NCBI GenBank assembly: GCA_963970005.1
Contig: CAXAMN010003559.1
Location: 1 to 64,000, forward strand
DNA length: 64,000 nt
Source of the DNA: Durusdinium trenchii
Lineage: Eukaryota > Sar > Dinophyceae > Suessiales > Symbiodiniaceae
Direction of reading: 5' to 3'
The number at the start of each line of letters is the position of its first letter. Positions within the stretch are counted from its first letter, which is position 1. The notes beneath the pieces were generated by a model. It worked only from the letters and a program-made list of their open reading frames with translations, had not been told where the DNA came from and searched no databases. Below are positions 20,812-30,819 of this stretch, one piece after another. The position numbers were made by a program, and so were the translations under genes.

Positions 20812-21702
20812 TCACTTCTTCACCTTCACACTCCTCAATCTCATCTTCGTCCTGCTTCTGCTCGGCCATTTCGACCAATTCCCAGACTTCCAAATGACAG
20901 TTGACCTGTAAGGAAAATCAACTCTGTTGAACTGTGGGAAGGAGTCTTTGTAGAACTTCGTGCTCAGTGTGACCAGAAAGGGAACTCTTCTGTCACTTGT
21001 GAGGTGCCAACCAGCTACGCCCAACAGTGACTTCAACAAAAATTGAAACTCCATGGTCACTGCTCTCACCTTGCTCTCCTCCACAGGCTGGTCCATGATT
21101 GTCCCAACCTTTCGAATTTTGGCGTCCACCGCCAGTGAATTGTGCCTGAACTGCAAACTTTTGCTGAACAGCCCGTGCGTCAATCGCACATCTCCACTTT
21201 CTCCTTCTATCTTCCAACCTCTTCTCAGCAGCTTGCCCAATGCAAGTAGAGGTTCCTTCACATTGGACAGGGCAAAGCTCTCCCTTAGTTCGACCAAATG
21301 GCCTTCTTCATTCTCAAGCTCGATAATGGCTTGGCGCATGCCGCCATTCGTCATCTTCCCTCCTTGAGCATCCCTCAACGAGGTCACCCGATCAAGCGGG
21401 AATCCCACTTCTCGGTAGCTCATGGGGAGCACCGAGATGTCAGCTCGTGAGTCGAGGATCACCACCGTTCCATCTTCTCCAGCGACCGTGCGAACAAAGT
21501 CAACTTTGTTGCATCCCTTCCTTTGAGGCCTCGAACCTCCACCATCGACCAAGTCCTCAAAGCCCACAAAACGAGCTTCCCCTTGGCCTTCACATGGATG
21601 TTTGAACATGATCCAATCTTCATCGTTGTCGGTAGGTGAGGTCATAGGTTTCGGTCCCCACCATCCGGACACGCCCAACTGCATTGTCCCCTTCATCCTC
21701 AT
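20812..21702 (-). CDS. Copia aspartic protease with mutated active-site triad
   Basis: 296 codons. Residues 80-92 (VVILDSRADISVL) are the retropepsin active site, where the family has D-S/T-G-A. Here Gly is replaced by Arg (R86, codon at 21445-21447, CGA), which should abolish activity. Downstream segments (MTNGGMRQAIIELENEEGHL; ALSNVKEPLLALGKLLRRGW) match flap and C-terminal strands of copia proteases. After about residue 215 the frame carries Pol linker sequence. A separate overlapping frame at 20645-20893 continues the linker, so there is a frameshift near 20850. Confidence 0.85.
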   Translation of the reverse strand: MRMKGTMQLGVSGWWGPKPMTSPTDNDEDWIMFKHPCEGQGEARFVGFEDLVDGGGSRPQRKGCNKVDFVRTVAGEDGTVVILDSRADISVLPMSYREVGFPLDRVTSLRDAQGGKMTNGGMRQAIIELENEEGHLVELRESFALSNVKEPLLALGKLLRRGWKIEGESGDVRLTHGLFSKSLQFRHNSLAVDAKIRKVGTIMDQPVEESKVRAVTMEFQFLLKSLLGVAGWHLTSDRRVPFLVTLSTKFYKDSFPQFNRVDFPYRSTVIWKSGNWSKWPSRSRTKMRLRSVKVKK

Positions 21703-21855
21703 CCAGGATCACCGTCTCGACCCTTCTGACATTCTTCGATCTTGTTGATGGTGTCGTACCTGATGCCTGGGCAACACTTGCACTGTCTCCCACTGAAGTC
21801 GTGACAGTGGAAGATGTTTCACTGACCTGTCTCAGTGCCCTCATTGGACATTCCT

Positions 21856-22191
21856 TCAGTGGCCTTTGCCTCCACAGAGCTTGCAGGTGTCTGAAGCTAC
21901 ACCTTTGCCCTTTCCTTTGGCATCCTTGCCTTTGCCATCCTTTCCTTTGTACTGCTTGCCCTTGCCCTTGTAGTCTGTGTTGGCATAGTTGCCAAAACCT
22001 TTCCTCTTCTGCTTGCCCTTGGACTTGCCGCCTTTGTCCTTTCCTTTTCCTTTCCCTTTCTCCTTACCTTTCACTCTGTCAACATCCATGGGGATCACCT
22101 CATCGTGCTTGTCGTAGTCCTTGGTGATGGCCAGTTCTTTGTAAATTGCCTGGCTCCCCCATGAAGTGGTGGTTCGCTCATAGGCCAACAT
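21856..22191 (-). CDS. Copia Gag nucleocapsid: Lys/Gly-rich region and broken zinc knuckle
   Basis: 111 codons. After MDVDRVKG comes a long Lys/Gly run (KGKEKGKGKGKDKGGKSKGK and similar), a nucleic-acid-binding low-complexity tract. The frame ends CKLCGGKGH and then stop (21856-21858). The Cys-Cys-His spacing is that of a CCHC knuckle, but the last Cys (ECP) lies in the next frame, so a one-base loss has cut the knuckle. Confidence 0.85.
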   Translation of the reverse strand: MLAYERTTTSWGSQAIYKELAITKDYDKHDEVIPMDVDRVKGKEKGKGKGKDKGGKSKGKQKRKGFGNYANTDYKGKGKQYKGKDGKGKDAKGKGKGVASDTCKLCGGKGH

Positions 22192-22913
22192 CTTCTCTCT
22201 GGCCTCCTTGTGTAGGACGTGTCCTCCGTCATCTGCAACTGCAAATGTTGTCTGACTGCAGCTGGCATCACCCTCAGCAGCACGCTCAACTTGGTGTTGT
22301 CACCAATGTCCTCTTTGGCCACCTTGCCATACTCCTCAGCCAACCTTTGTAGACCAAGCAGCTGCTCCAGCATGGTCATCCTTTGTCTTTCGTGAAGTTG
22401 GGGTGGTTGAGGAAAGCTTGCAACAAAGCGATCGACCCCGATCTCGTCTTTAGAGCCAGTTGGAGACTCAGCTGCCTCCAAACCTCATAGCCATTGCGGC
22501 CCTCAACTGCCCTCAGCAACTTGAGAGGCCTATTCCGTAGCAGCCCACACCAAAATGGCATAGGCAAAGAGCTTTTCTGACCTTCCTTTTTCTTCGGCTG
22601 TCATGCTGGCGAGCTTCACCTCATTCTCAGAGCCTTCAATCGTGTCGAGCTCCTTGTTGTAGGCTTCTTCAGCAAACGTGATCCAGCTCTTAAAGGCTAA
22701 TCGCCAATCTTGCCATTGGGGCAGCTCTTCTTCCATGTTCTTTGGCTCAAAGACCTCTGGAGATCTCACCACTTTGCTTGCTGCGGCGAATCCCTCGCCA
22801 TTCTTCTTTCCTTCTTTTTCTTTCATCTCCTTCAGAGTCTTGACTGCTTCTTGGGCCATCACGGCCGATTGCTGCGTGGTGGCCACCAAAGCTTTTGCCA
22901 CCTGTTCATCCAT
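22095..22913 (-). CDS. Copia Gag capsid region, three frames
   Basis: The first frame (22530-22913) starts MDEQVAKALVATTQQ with a Lys/Glu helix, then WQDWRLAFKSWITFAEEAYN, typical of copia Gag. The second (22376-22567) has LLRAVEGRNGYEVWRQL, the best conserved Gag block. The third (22095-22481) has FPQPPQLHERQRMTMLEQ and VLLRVMPAAVRQHLQLQM. The three overlap slightly, so two frameshifts break gag. The GAT-rich N-terminus near 22913 is the probable start. Confidence 0.85.
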
Positions 22914-23057
22914 TTCTTCTTTTCTTTTCTCCTTCTTTTCACCTTCTCTCTTCTTCTCTTCCCTGGATCTTCACTCTCTTCCCGGGGTATCTTTATTGAG
23001 CCCCTCGGGTCGGCTCCGCTACACTCATGGTGTTGCAGCTTGATGCAAAAGTGCAAC

Positions 23058-23784
23058 AAATATCGACGTCCGTGATGCTGCGACGGTGAGAGGATTGTAA
23101 AACTGAAAGTCCGAGGGGTCCATCTGAGTGAGTGGGTGCTCACATGTCCTGTCTCTCTATAAATACATAGCATGTATTCCTACCACGGTTGCACGCTGCC
23201 CATAGACTATGATGGTGGAGTTGCAAAGTTGCTGAGCTGCTAAATTGCCCACGGGGGGTCCAAGTCCAGACTCCAAACCCAAGTGCGTGTGAGAGGGTGC
23301 GCAACTAGAGGCAGTTTGGGGGTGCTAAGTTGCTGTATGCACATACTTTTAATACAACTATAAAAACGAGCATGGCTCTTTGACACATCACGGGTCTGGC
23401 TTTAAAATGCGCTAATGACTTATTTCGTTGGGTCCGTGGGGGAAGCACCAGGACCAAGCTGTAAGTCCTCACTGCACTGACCTCCGAAACAGTGACCTCA
23501 AGATGCAAACTTGTGTACTTTGTCCATTTGACACCACAAGTATTGAATTCGTCACTTGATCAAGTCCAGGTTTCTCCAGGATGTCCTGCTGCGTTTCCTG
23601 TTGTGCGTCGTCAGCGGTTGCATCTTTCTCCTGCAAGTGACAGAGACAAGCTAAAAACAGAAAGGGGGGCCGTGGAAGCACACTTTCGATACTTCTTGAG
23701 AAGGCTCTTGCAAGTGCACCGCCGAAAGGCCTGAACCAAAAATAGGACTAAAACAACAAAAGGTTTCCCCACAAGAGACTTCAA
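23058..23784. other. Flank upstream of the copia gag
   Basis: This should hold the 5' LTR if one exists. No gene is seen. Apart from the 35-bp word at 23023-23057 I found no long match to the other end of the element, though I could compare only by eye. Confidence 0.35.
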
Positions 23785-24290
23785 ACGTGTGTCTAGAGGT
23801 TTAAGGTCCAGAGGTGTAGAAGCAGAAGGCCTAGAGATCTAGACGCATTGGGTTCCAGAAGTCCTGAGAGCCATTTAGGTCTTGGGAGAAAAGCAGACCT
23901 AGAGTTCTAGAGAGATCTGGATGTGGATGTCTAGCTAGGTGTAGAAGTCTTGAGATCCAAGAAATGTAGGTCTAAAGGTTTAGAGTTTGAGGTCTAGACA
24001 TCTAAAGATATAGAAGTCGAAATTGATTCCAAAAAGGCCTAAAGACCCAGTATTCCAGAAGTTGGGGTCTTGAAATCCAGAGAGGCCCAGAGGTCTAGTA
24101 ATGATCTAGAGGTCTTGAAATCTAAGAGCACTATAGCTGGGCAGAGTTTGAGAACTCCGAGGCCTAGCGGTCTAGAAAGATCCGGCCGAGATAGAAATCT
24201 TGAGTTTGTAGAGGTCTAAGCAAATCTATGGGTCGAGAACTCAGGCCTATAGAAAGAGCTGAAGGCCGAGATCGAGAACTAGACATCAAT
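23785..24290. repeat. Degenerate AGGTCTAGAG minisatellite
   Basis: The words GGTCTAGAG, GGTCTAGAC, TCTAGAGA and CTTGAGATC recur throughout about 500 bp with no fixed phase; a unit of roughly 8-20 bp has decayed. The plus strand is purine-rich between the TCTAGA cores. No coding potential is apparent. Confidence 0.6.
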
Positions 24291-24483
24291 CCATCTATCC
24301 ACCCACCGACATAACCATTTAGGAGATATCCACAAGCTTCTCCTCCTTTCATGTGGATTTACGTGCGCATGCAAGTGGAATGCAAGTGATGCAGCACCAT
24401 CCAATCTGTTGCATCATCGGACACTGTTTCACACTCTCCGCCACGCCTTTTCCAACTTTTCCACCTTGATATTTGATCTTATT

Positions 24484-24556
24484 TGGGTCTCCCCCCCTTA
24501 TCTCACTTCGTTCGCAAAACCAACTCTCGCCTAGCCTATCGGCCGGCTTTCGGAAA
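24484..24556. repeat. Dispersed repeat, second copy of a MITE end at 36748-36812
   Basis: Shares CCCCCTTATCTCACTTCG, TTCGTTCGCA, GCCTAGCCTATCG and GGCTTTCG in the same order and spacing with the right end of the TIR-bounded segment at 36488-36810. The matching left TIR is not found nearby, so this is probably a truncated copy. Confidence 0.55.
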
Positions 24557-25724
24557 AACTTTTGCAAAGCATAGATTTCCTAGACACCCACTTTAACCTT
24601 GAAAGTTGTGATCCTTACACATTTATACAGTCAAAGCCAAGCTTAAGCATTGAGCAAATAGAATATAACCATGCAAATTAGAGGAGGGGGTTCTGGATAA
24701 GGCGGGATGTTTTTTCTATGCAATCAGAATCTGATCAAAATGAGACTTCCATAAGGGGGAGTGGCATTGATACAGGAGGGTTTTGTTTAGCGGCGTAGTG
24801 CTTGTATGCAGGCGCAGGTTCCATAAAGGATGGCGCGCTTTAGAATGGTTGGGTCCTTGTTTGGTGATGTTCAAGAGCCGTTGTTCTTTTGACAGCTACA
24901 CCAATGGCTGCTTGGGTGTCGGAGGCTTGCGCACACAATCTTTGACGCAGCCCTGCGGGCCACTGGGTTCCCGTGTCCTTTTTAGCACCTCGGCCGCGAC
25001 CTCCAGCGTTCACACCTCAGGGGCCCGCTGAATATGTACAATACGCAGCAGCAGAAATGGCCCATGAAAAACCAAATCCCAGTTGGGGAAAGGGCTCAAA
25101 GAACTGCAGAACTGCATAAGTCTTGCAAGGCTGGGTTGATGGTCTGCCCATAAAGAGCAATTAAAGTGTCGCTGTTTTAGATCGGTGGTGTTCCAACACA
25201 AGAGACTGTTGAAGGGCGGGGCCTTGCCAATAAGCCTGACACGTGCAGTGATCGTCCGAGACCATCTTTTGGGTGGACGCAAGCAACTTAATGCATTTGC
25301 TTTGAACCAAACAACACCCTGAGGAGGGAGATGTCAACCAACCTCTGCAAAACACATCTATATTGCAATGGGTTCTTTTCGTCTCCTCCCTTCTGAAAGA
25401 TTGCGCGCATAGAATGCTGTAAATGAGAAAGCGCAGTGTCCTTGTTGTTAGGCCAGAAAAGCTGTTGATAAGATTAAAGTACATTGATTGGAAATGATTT
25501 CATGGGCATGTCTGACTGCAACAAGTCTGGCGCAGCTAGGCTATCACAGGAGGAACACGTGTAATAATGGAACCAAACATGATGGCTAAGTTTAGCCTTA
25601 GCCCCGGCTTCGAACATATGAAATCCTCAAACTTTCTGTTTTCTTCATTGTTCCCAACAGCAGTAGGACTGTTGGGTTTCAATCTCTAGGTCTGGGAGTG
25701 GTGCCGCCTCCGATTGCCCGGAAC
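24557..25724. other. No gene recognised
   Basis: Short frames only. It contains one instance (about 25090-25110) of the GCAGTTCTGCAGTTCT word that recurs at 27-34 kb. Confidence 0.4.
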
Positions 25725-25935
25725 CGGAACCCTGCAACCCTCGAAGCCTGGAACCTTGGATTCATGGAACCCTCAAAATGTGAACGCCAGAACCCTGAAA
25801 AGGTGAATGCTAGAACTCGACATTTGGGTCATGTGGGGGGGGGCAGGGCGGCGCATGAACTCAAATATGGAATTTTGGAACCCTGGAACCTTGGAACCCT
25901 GGAACCCGCCCTGGAACACTGGAACTCTGAGAAAG
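25725..25935 (+). repeat. Degenerate GGAACCCT simple repeat
   Basis: GGAACCCT/GGAACCTT units recur, densest at 25880-25925, with a G-run near 25838-25848. Open frames across it (25698-25943 plus, 25773-26027 minus) are repeat artefacts. Confidence 0.7.
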
Positions 25936-26895
25936 GCTCCTGAAAGCTTCGCAGCCAAAGTTGATATGTGTGGATTTTTGACATGCTTCAGCATGTTTGT
26001 CAAATCGTCTTGGGTGTGCTTGTGCAATCATTGAACGGTAGGATGCTGCGATGAAACGTTTTGCTTGCTACATTTGCAGTTGTGTTCTTCAAACAGAGAA
26101 AAGCAAAACCTGCAAACACAGAATCCTTTCTGGTTTGTGTAGTCGCTGTATCACTGCTTTATGGGTTGCGGGTGATGGCACGTGAGCCTGCATGACCTTA
26201 GGGGCCCTTAGGGTATGTGCGAACTTGGACTGGCCACTGACATTTGGCTTGCCTGTGCTTTCAAAGAACAATTTGCAAAATATTTCGTTTGGCAAGGTGC
26301 ATGTGGCTTTGACATTGAAGGCCAGATCAGCATTCATGATTTCCTTCCTGCTTGGATTGGATACTTTGTTGGCTTCTAACATTCAGGTTCCCTGTATTTT
26401 CAAAAAACGCTTTGCGAAGCATTTTGTTTGGCAAGATGCGATTGGTTTTGAGATTGAAGGCCCGATCAGCATCTCTGATTTGCTTTGTGTCTTGCAATTG
26501 CAGGTTGAGTCGCTAGCGACGATGGGACGTTTCGACGACGCCGCAACGTGACGACGCGAGTAAAACTGCAAGGATGGTTTCGCTTTAGCCCGAAACGTAT
26601 TATACAGAACTATGTTTTGACAATTGCTCCTTCATATATAGGTTAGTCCTTGAGTTCTTTCCCTTTTCCATTTTTTCTATAAGTGCGTTTGGCCTATCAA
26701 TTTTTCAAGCCTTGGTACTCGTGTTTTACACACAAGCTGTGAACTTTGGATTCTTGCAACTTGACGTTAGCTTGCCATGCTTACTTTGACAATGTTTGGT
26801 TTGGAAGACCTAAAATTTGGCAGCGTTTCTTTGAATCTTTGGCGGTTCTGAGAGATTCAAGCATCCTTCGTGCAGAAACCATTGACATGAACTTG

Positions 26896-27225
26896 TGAGG
26901 TATGGAGTGAGGTAGGGAGTGAGGTAGGGGATGAGGTATGGAGTGAGGTATGGATTTGTTTGCCCTTGCCATCAACGCCTTTTGTAGCTTTTTCGTCCTG
27001 GGATTGCAATTTGAAATTGAACGCCGTTTCGGCCAGCAATCTTCTGAAACAAAAGGAAGCATTGAGTTGTTTCCAGACAGTGTTTTTGCTTAATGCACCG
27101 GCGCCGGCTATGAGGTATGGAGAGAGGTAGGGAGTGAGGTAGGGAATGAGGTAGGGTGTGAGGTATGGAGTGAGGTAGGGAGTGAGGTGGGAGTGATAGG
27201 GCGTGATAGGGAGTGGTATGGGGCC
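26896..27225 (-). repeat. GAGGTAKGGAGT minisatellite in two blocks
   Basis: Blocks at 26896-26956 and 27109-27225 consist of a 12-bp unit GAGGTATGGAGT/GAGGTAGGGAGT, four to ten copies each. Because the unit length is a multiple of three, all minus frames are open, giving SLPTSLHT-, HSLPHSIP- and PYLTPYL-type peptides. The unit repeats are non-coding in my view. Confidence 0.8.
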
Positions 27226-27395
27226 CTTGAAGCTGCACTTCCAGCTTTGCGGAAAGTCCATTCATAAATGACTGGGGTGTCAGCAGAACTGCAAGACTGC
27301 AGAACTGCAGAATCGCAGGAACTGCTAAAGGCAAGCTTGCTGTGCGCGTGGCTCACCAAAAGCATAGTGCTTGAGCAGCTTGCAGTAGCTTGCAC

Positions 27396-27605
27396 TGGGA
27401 AGAAGACCTCCCTGTGCTCTTCCCATGCTTGCTGCAATGTCTCCTGCTGACGCGCTACCTGGTTGTTAAAGTCACCAAGAAGCCCATCTTCATGTGCTTT
27501 GACCTGGGCCATGTAGGTTCTCCATGTCATTCCATGTCTTTGCTCCATTGATAGTTGCTTCAGAACCTTCTTCAACTCTGCTTGCTTGGTGGAGGTACCC
27601 GCCAA
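27396..27605 (-). CDS. Exon-like fragment of a hypothetical gene
   Basis: About 70 codons of convincing helical, charged protein (KQAELKKVLKQLSMEQRHG; FNNQVARQQETLQQAWEEHR), ending near FFPVQ, where the frame passes into sequence with GCAGTTCTGC words and then the minisatellite. A splice donor near 27390-27396 is likely. No family recognised. It probably belongs with the minus-strand pieces at 27900-28470. Confidence 0.4.
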
Positions 27606-27899
27606 GAAGCTGCTGACTCGCTCAGAGTCCCCCGAAAATGGGCATCACAGCGCTGCGTGCACTGTGCCATCTGGAAGATATAGAGCTCATTCCCTGGGTC
27701 TCTCTATTGTGCCAAGGCCTGCTATCCCCAATGATCTGGGCCATCTTGTAGTCCCACTTGCCCTTGACTCTTTTGGCCCACGTGGTCAATGGCTGAAGAT
27801 AGCACGCCACAAAGAGTTCTCATCCTTCTTCCTCAAAATTACAGGTCTAAAGGGCGCATCAAATAATGAATAGAGTTTTTGGAAATTGTACAAGTGTTT

Positions 27900-28110
27900 G
27901 GCAAGAAGAGTCCTTGCTCAAGAGAGACAAAGGAAACGCTGTGTCTGCGGTGCCTCGGACTGGTGCGCTGCTGCCACAAGGTTCCTGAACTCTTCTCCGG
28001 CTGCGTCAAGGCGTCCAGCAACATAATGCAAGTGATCTCCTCACTGCTCAAACGCGCCTTTGGCTGGCACAGGCGGTTCTGCTCATTGATGAGGGCGCGC
28101 TGTCCATCCC
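27900..28110 (-). CDS. Exon-like fragment of a hypothetical gene
   Basis: The minus frame reads NEQNRLCQPKARLSSEEITC and then MLLDALTQPEKSSGTLWQQR, a plausible soluble segment. The flanks lose coding character on both sides. No domain recognised. Confidence 0.35.
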
Positions 28111-28180
28111 TAGACCTGGGGGAAGGAAGGTGGCGCATGTGGGGTCTGCAAAACCTGGAATAGAAGCTACCACACAGAAA

Positions 28181-28470
28181 CTAAGACAAAGACCCACGTC
28201 CCAATGTTGACTTGCTTAGAATGCGCTGGTAGACAAACCAATGCTGGTAGGGAGATGGCATAGTTCTTGTGGCAGCCATGCGTTTCTCCCCAATAGCAGC
28301 GAACATGTGCTGGTCTGGATTGTCTGTGGGAGTTGACATGCAGTGAATGACAAGGCAAGTCAGCAGCCATGTTGCCAGACTCTTCTTGAAGTCTGCACCG
28401 TCAGCGCTGCGCAACAAGTCCAACTTCATGCAGAAAATTGTGAACAAGTAGCAAGCCACGATGGTGGAGG
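28181..28470 (-). CDS. Exon-like fragment, interrupted by the TIR element
   Basis: The minus frame reads GSSTIVACYLFTIFCMKLDL and then FKKSLATWLLTCLVIHCMST, with ordinary globular composition. It stops being gene-like exactly at the left end (28475-28477) of the TIR element, and similar minus-strand coding (30560-30714, ending FPWGFA) resumes on the other side, so the element may have inserted into this gene. Confidence 0.35.
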
Positions 28471-28664
28471 AACCTACTTGGTGGTTCGTTTTTACTTGTG
28501 GCACTTGCAACTTAGTTAAGACACTTATAAGACTTAAGCAACTTGTAAGTAGTACTTAGGGAACTTAGGTTTTATTAGTTTTTTAATTATAACCGTAAGT
28601 TGTATAAATTACTTGTAACTAACTTATAAGTTCTGTAAGTTCCTGGACGACCAAAAGTATAGTC

Positions 28665-28916
28665 TCAGACAAGTTTAAAAAATAGAAAAACTAAATTTTC
28701 GTCTTGAGATGGGCAGGCAGCTGTGAGAAAAACTAAGTGTTCGTTTGCAGATCCACGTGCCTTCGTGTCAGACCGCATGAAGCGCAGCCATAGCAAACAC
28801 TCCCTCAACACCTCAAGCTGGAAGTCTGCATCTTTCTCAAACCAAGGCATGACAACCATGATGTTGGCCACGCTCATCCGAACATGTTCTGCGCACAGGC
28901 TGGTCATGTCTACCAA
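28665..28916 (-). CDS. Coding-like segment inside the TIR element
   Basis: The minus frame reads VDMTSLCAEHVRMSVANIMV and then WFEKDADFQLEVLRECLLWL, a convincing amphipathic, globular protein segment; an open frame from another phase leads into it from about 28985. No domain recognised. It may be captured host sequence or an element gene exon. Confidence 0.4.
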   Translation of the reverse strand: MVDMTSLCAEHVRMSVANIMVVMPWFEKDADFQLEVLRECLLWLRFMRSDTKARGSANEHLVFLTAACPSQDENLVFLFFKLV

Positions 28917-29338
28917 AACTGCTCTTGTTCTTTGAACTTCAATGGCAACTGATGTTCAATGATTGTTTCTTCAGCTTGATTCAGCTCAACCCTTTGAAAA
29001 ATATACAGGGGTTACATATAGGTTGGCTGGTGGTCAATTGATGGGCTAGATCTAGGTTGGCTGGCGGCCCATTGGGCCGCCCAGATGTGTTGGCTGGCGG
29101 CCCCAGTGGAAAAATACCATATACTCTGGACCTTATGCAAAGGGTCCTGTACCAAAAGTACTAGTCCTTGAAAAGCAATGCATCAAACATAAACCTTGAT
29201 TCATTTGCCATTGAACCATTCAAAACAGAACTACCATAGCTTCACCTGATATATCTAAATATTCGGGTTGCTGACCAACAACTTTCACACACATAAAATT
29301 TGACTAGCCGATTGTTTTCACATATCACGGAATCACAA

Positions 29339-29533
29339 ATGTATAAAAATGTATAAAACTGTATAAAAAATGTATAAAAATGTATAAATCAAAGCGGACC
29401 TAAATTTATACATGTATAAATCAAAAAAATATCAATTTATACATGTATAAATCACACCATTTTCAATTTATACATGTATAAACTGATAACGAATTCGATT
29501 TATACATGTATAAAAATGTATAAAAATGTATAA
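29339..29533. repeat. Array of four 16-bp palindromes at 31-32 bp spacing
   Basis: The perfect palindrome TTTATACATGTATAAA occurs at 29405-29420, 29436-29451, 29467-29482 and 29499-29514, with starts 31, 31 and 32 bp apart. Half-units (ATGTATAAA) repeat in direct orientation on the left (29339-29388, about five) and right (29505-29533, three). Spacer sequences between palindromes differ. It resembles an iteron or operator array in layout; a role in the TIR element (transposase or replication binding) is speculation. Confidence 0.85.
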
Positions 29534-29817
29534 ATTCAATTTCTGAATTTTAAGCATTTTGCTTGTCATGCGATGAGCTTTTATCAAATAGAATTCATTT
29601 CTCAGAGTTGCCAACCCCACCACCTCATGAGTTCATGAGTTTAGACATTTCCTGACTCCCTGATCTTTTTTAAAAAAATCCAGGAGTCAGGATTTAAGTT
29701 TTGCTGATTGAGAGCTTTGCTGATTGAGTGCAACAATGCTTTTTGTTTGCTGGCGTTTGCTGGCTCCAAGTGTGTGCTGCTCATGCGACGCGTCCTCAGC
29801 TGCCGGTACTGCTGAAG

Positions 29818-30030
29818 ATGGAGCCTGTGCAGCCTAGGAGGATGACGTATGCGGAGCAGCTGGAGGCAATGCGGCCACCTTGCGAGTTTTGCATCCTGGC
29901 GGACGGGACCATCCTGCTGTCCAATCGGCCGGAGACCTACACGGCGGAGATGGTGGTTGATGCCTATGAGGCATGGCGAAAGATGAAGGCACATGGCTTA
30001 GTGCGTGAGACCCGACCTGCGGCTCAATGA
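29818..30030 (+). CDS. Small hypothetical protein (70 codons) inside the TIR element
   Basis: From ATG 29818 to TGA 30028-30030. The sequence (MTYAEQLEAMRPPCEFCILA; MVVDAYEAWRKMKAHGLV) has strong protein character, with a CEFC pair and a C-terminal amphipathic helix, and clearly higher GC than the AT-rich element around it. The frame is open upstream to 29728, so an earlier start is possible. After the stop a related segment repeats: ACCTGCGGCTCAATGAG at about 30016 and 30114, the latter forming a perfect hairpin GCGGCTCAATGAGCCGC at 30118-30134. No family recognised; candidate cargo gene. Confidence 0.45.
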   Translation: MEPVQPRRMTYAEQLEAMRPPCEFCILADGTILLSNRPETYTAEMVVDAYEAWRKMKAHGLVRETRPAAQ

Positions 30031-30559
30031 GTCTATTATTGAAACAAGAGCGACATCCATCATCTGCTCAAGATGGCACGCGGTTCAATGTATATTTTTT
30101 TGCAAGAGACACAACCTGCGGCTCAATGAGCCGCATGTTTTTTATACAGGAGCAACATCCATCATGAGTCAGCCATGACCATGACAAGACGGCATACGGC
30201 TCAGTGAGCTGCGTGATGAACATGCGATCGGAGCATGAACTCGATTTCAAGTTTAAGAATCAAAGTGCGAAAAAAACACGATTTGATCAGTTTTGGTGTA
30301 AATTAGAAAAACTTGAAATTTTATATCTCAAAAAAGTTAAGTTCCCTAAGTTAGTTATAACTTATTTTTGACTAGTTTTTGATAATCTAGATATAGAACT
30401 TAGAAATTTCTAACTTTTGCTAACTAACTTGCAAGTGCCACATCTTAACATAAAAACTTGTGCTAGTTACAGAACTTGTAACCCCTTCGTAACTAAGTTA
30501 CCAACCACTTACAAGATACTTACAAGTTCCCTAGCCAAAAATGAACCACCAAGTATGCA

Positions 30560-30714
30560 AACCCCCATGGAAAAGTTCTTGATATGTTGCCCCTCCCGCT
30601 GCGGCTCGGGGCACAGGCTGGTTGGAAAGCTGAACAAGCAATCAAGTGGGCACTTGCTTGTCTCATTGCCCTTCTTGCTGCGCGCAATCTTCTGGATGTT
30701 GTCTCCTCAGGCAA
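30560..30714 (-). CDS. Exon-like fragment on the right flank of the TIR element
   Basis: The minus frame reads SRRLRAARRAMRQASAHLIA and then FQPACAPSRSGRGNISRTFP, ending at WGFA where the TIR element begins. Composition is basic and Ser-rich. It may be continuous with 28181-28470 once the element is removed. No domain recognised. Confidence 0.3.
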
Positions 30715-30819
30715 AGCAAATGGTTTGTGTCAGTTGAGGCTAATGCTGGATTATGAGTGGCTTCCTCAATGTGAAATGTGTGCTTCCAAGGCTCACTGCA
30801 TAGGATTGGGCTGGCCCTT

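Larger units (their letters stand above)
15955..23057 (-). mobile_element. Ty1/copia-type retrotransposon, degenerate, with C-terminal membrane extension
   Basis: Read on the minus strand the order is gag (capsid, Lys/Gly-rich region, zinc knuckle), protease, integrase, reverse transcriptase, RNase H: the copia order, with integrase before RT. After RNase H comes a tail with a membrane span and acidic regions. At least eight frame changes or stops, a protease active-site substitution and an inverted RT block show that the copy is inactive. LTRs are not clear; only a 35-bp word at 23023-23057 recurs, at 15176-15210. The style resembles copia families abundant in Symbiodiniaceae genomes (recollection, not searched). 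Confidence 0.9.
28477..30553. mobile_element. 2.08-kb TIR element with TA flanks and internal repeats
   Basis: Terminal inverted repeat CTTGGTGGTTCGTTTTT (28477-28493) pairs with 30537-30553, 16 of 17 bases, and both outer flanks are TA (28475-28476 and 30554-30555), the target duplication of Tc1/mariner-like elements. A second inverted pair lies inside: TGGCACTTGCAACTTAGTTA at 28499-28518 against 30421-30440, 19 of 20. Subterminal regions are full of ACTTGTAAGT/ACTTACAAGT words. The interior has a small plus ORF (29818-30030), a minus coding-like piece (28665-28916) and the palindrome array at 29339-29533. No transposase with a DDE signature is seen, so it is probably non-autonomous. Confidence 0.7.

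Noticed and set aside
14800..23800. Full LTR pair for the first copia element
   Set aside because: Only one 35-bp and one 26-bp match were found, in an order that does not fit simple terminal repeats.
26781..27605. Overlapping minus frames with HSLPHSIP- and LPTSLHTS-type repeats as a structural protein
   Set aside because: A 12-bp minisatellite leaves all three frames open; only the first 70 codons of the 27605 frame look like real protein.
29405..29514. 31-bp spaced palindromes as CRISPR
   Set aside because: Spacers are only about 15 bp and AT-rich, no cas genes, and the context is a transposon.
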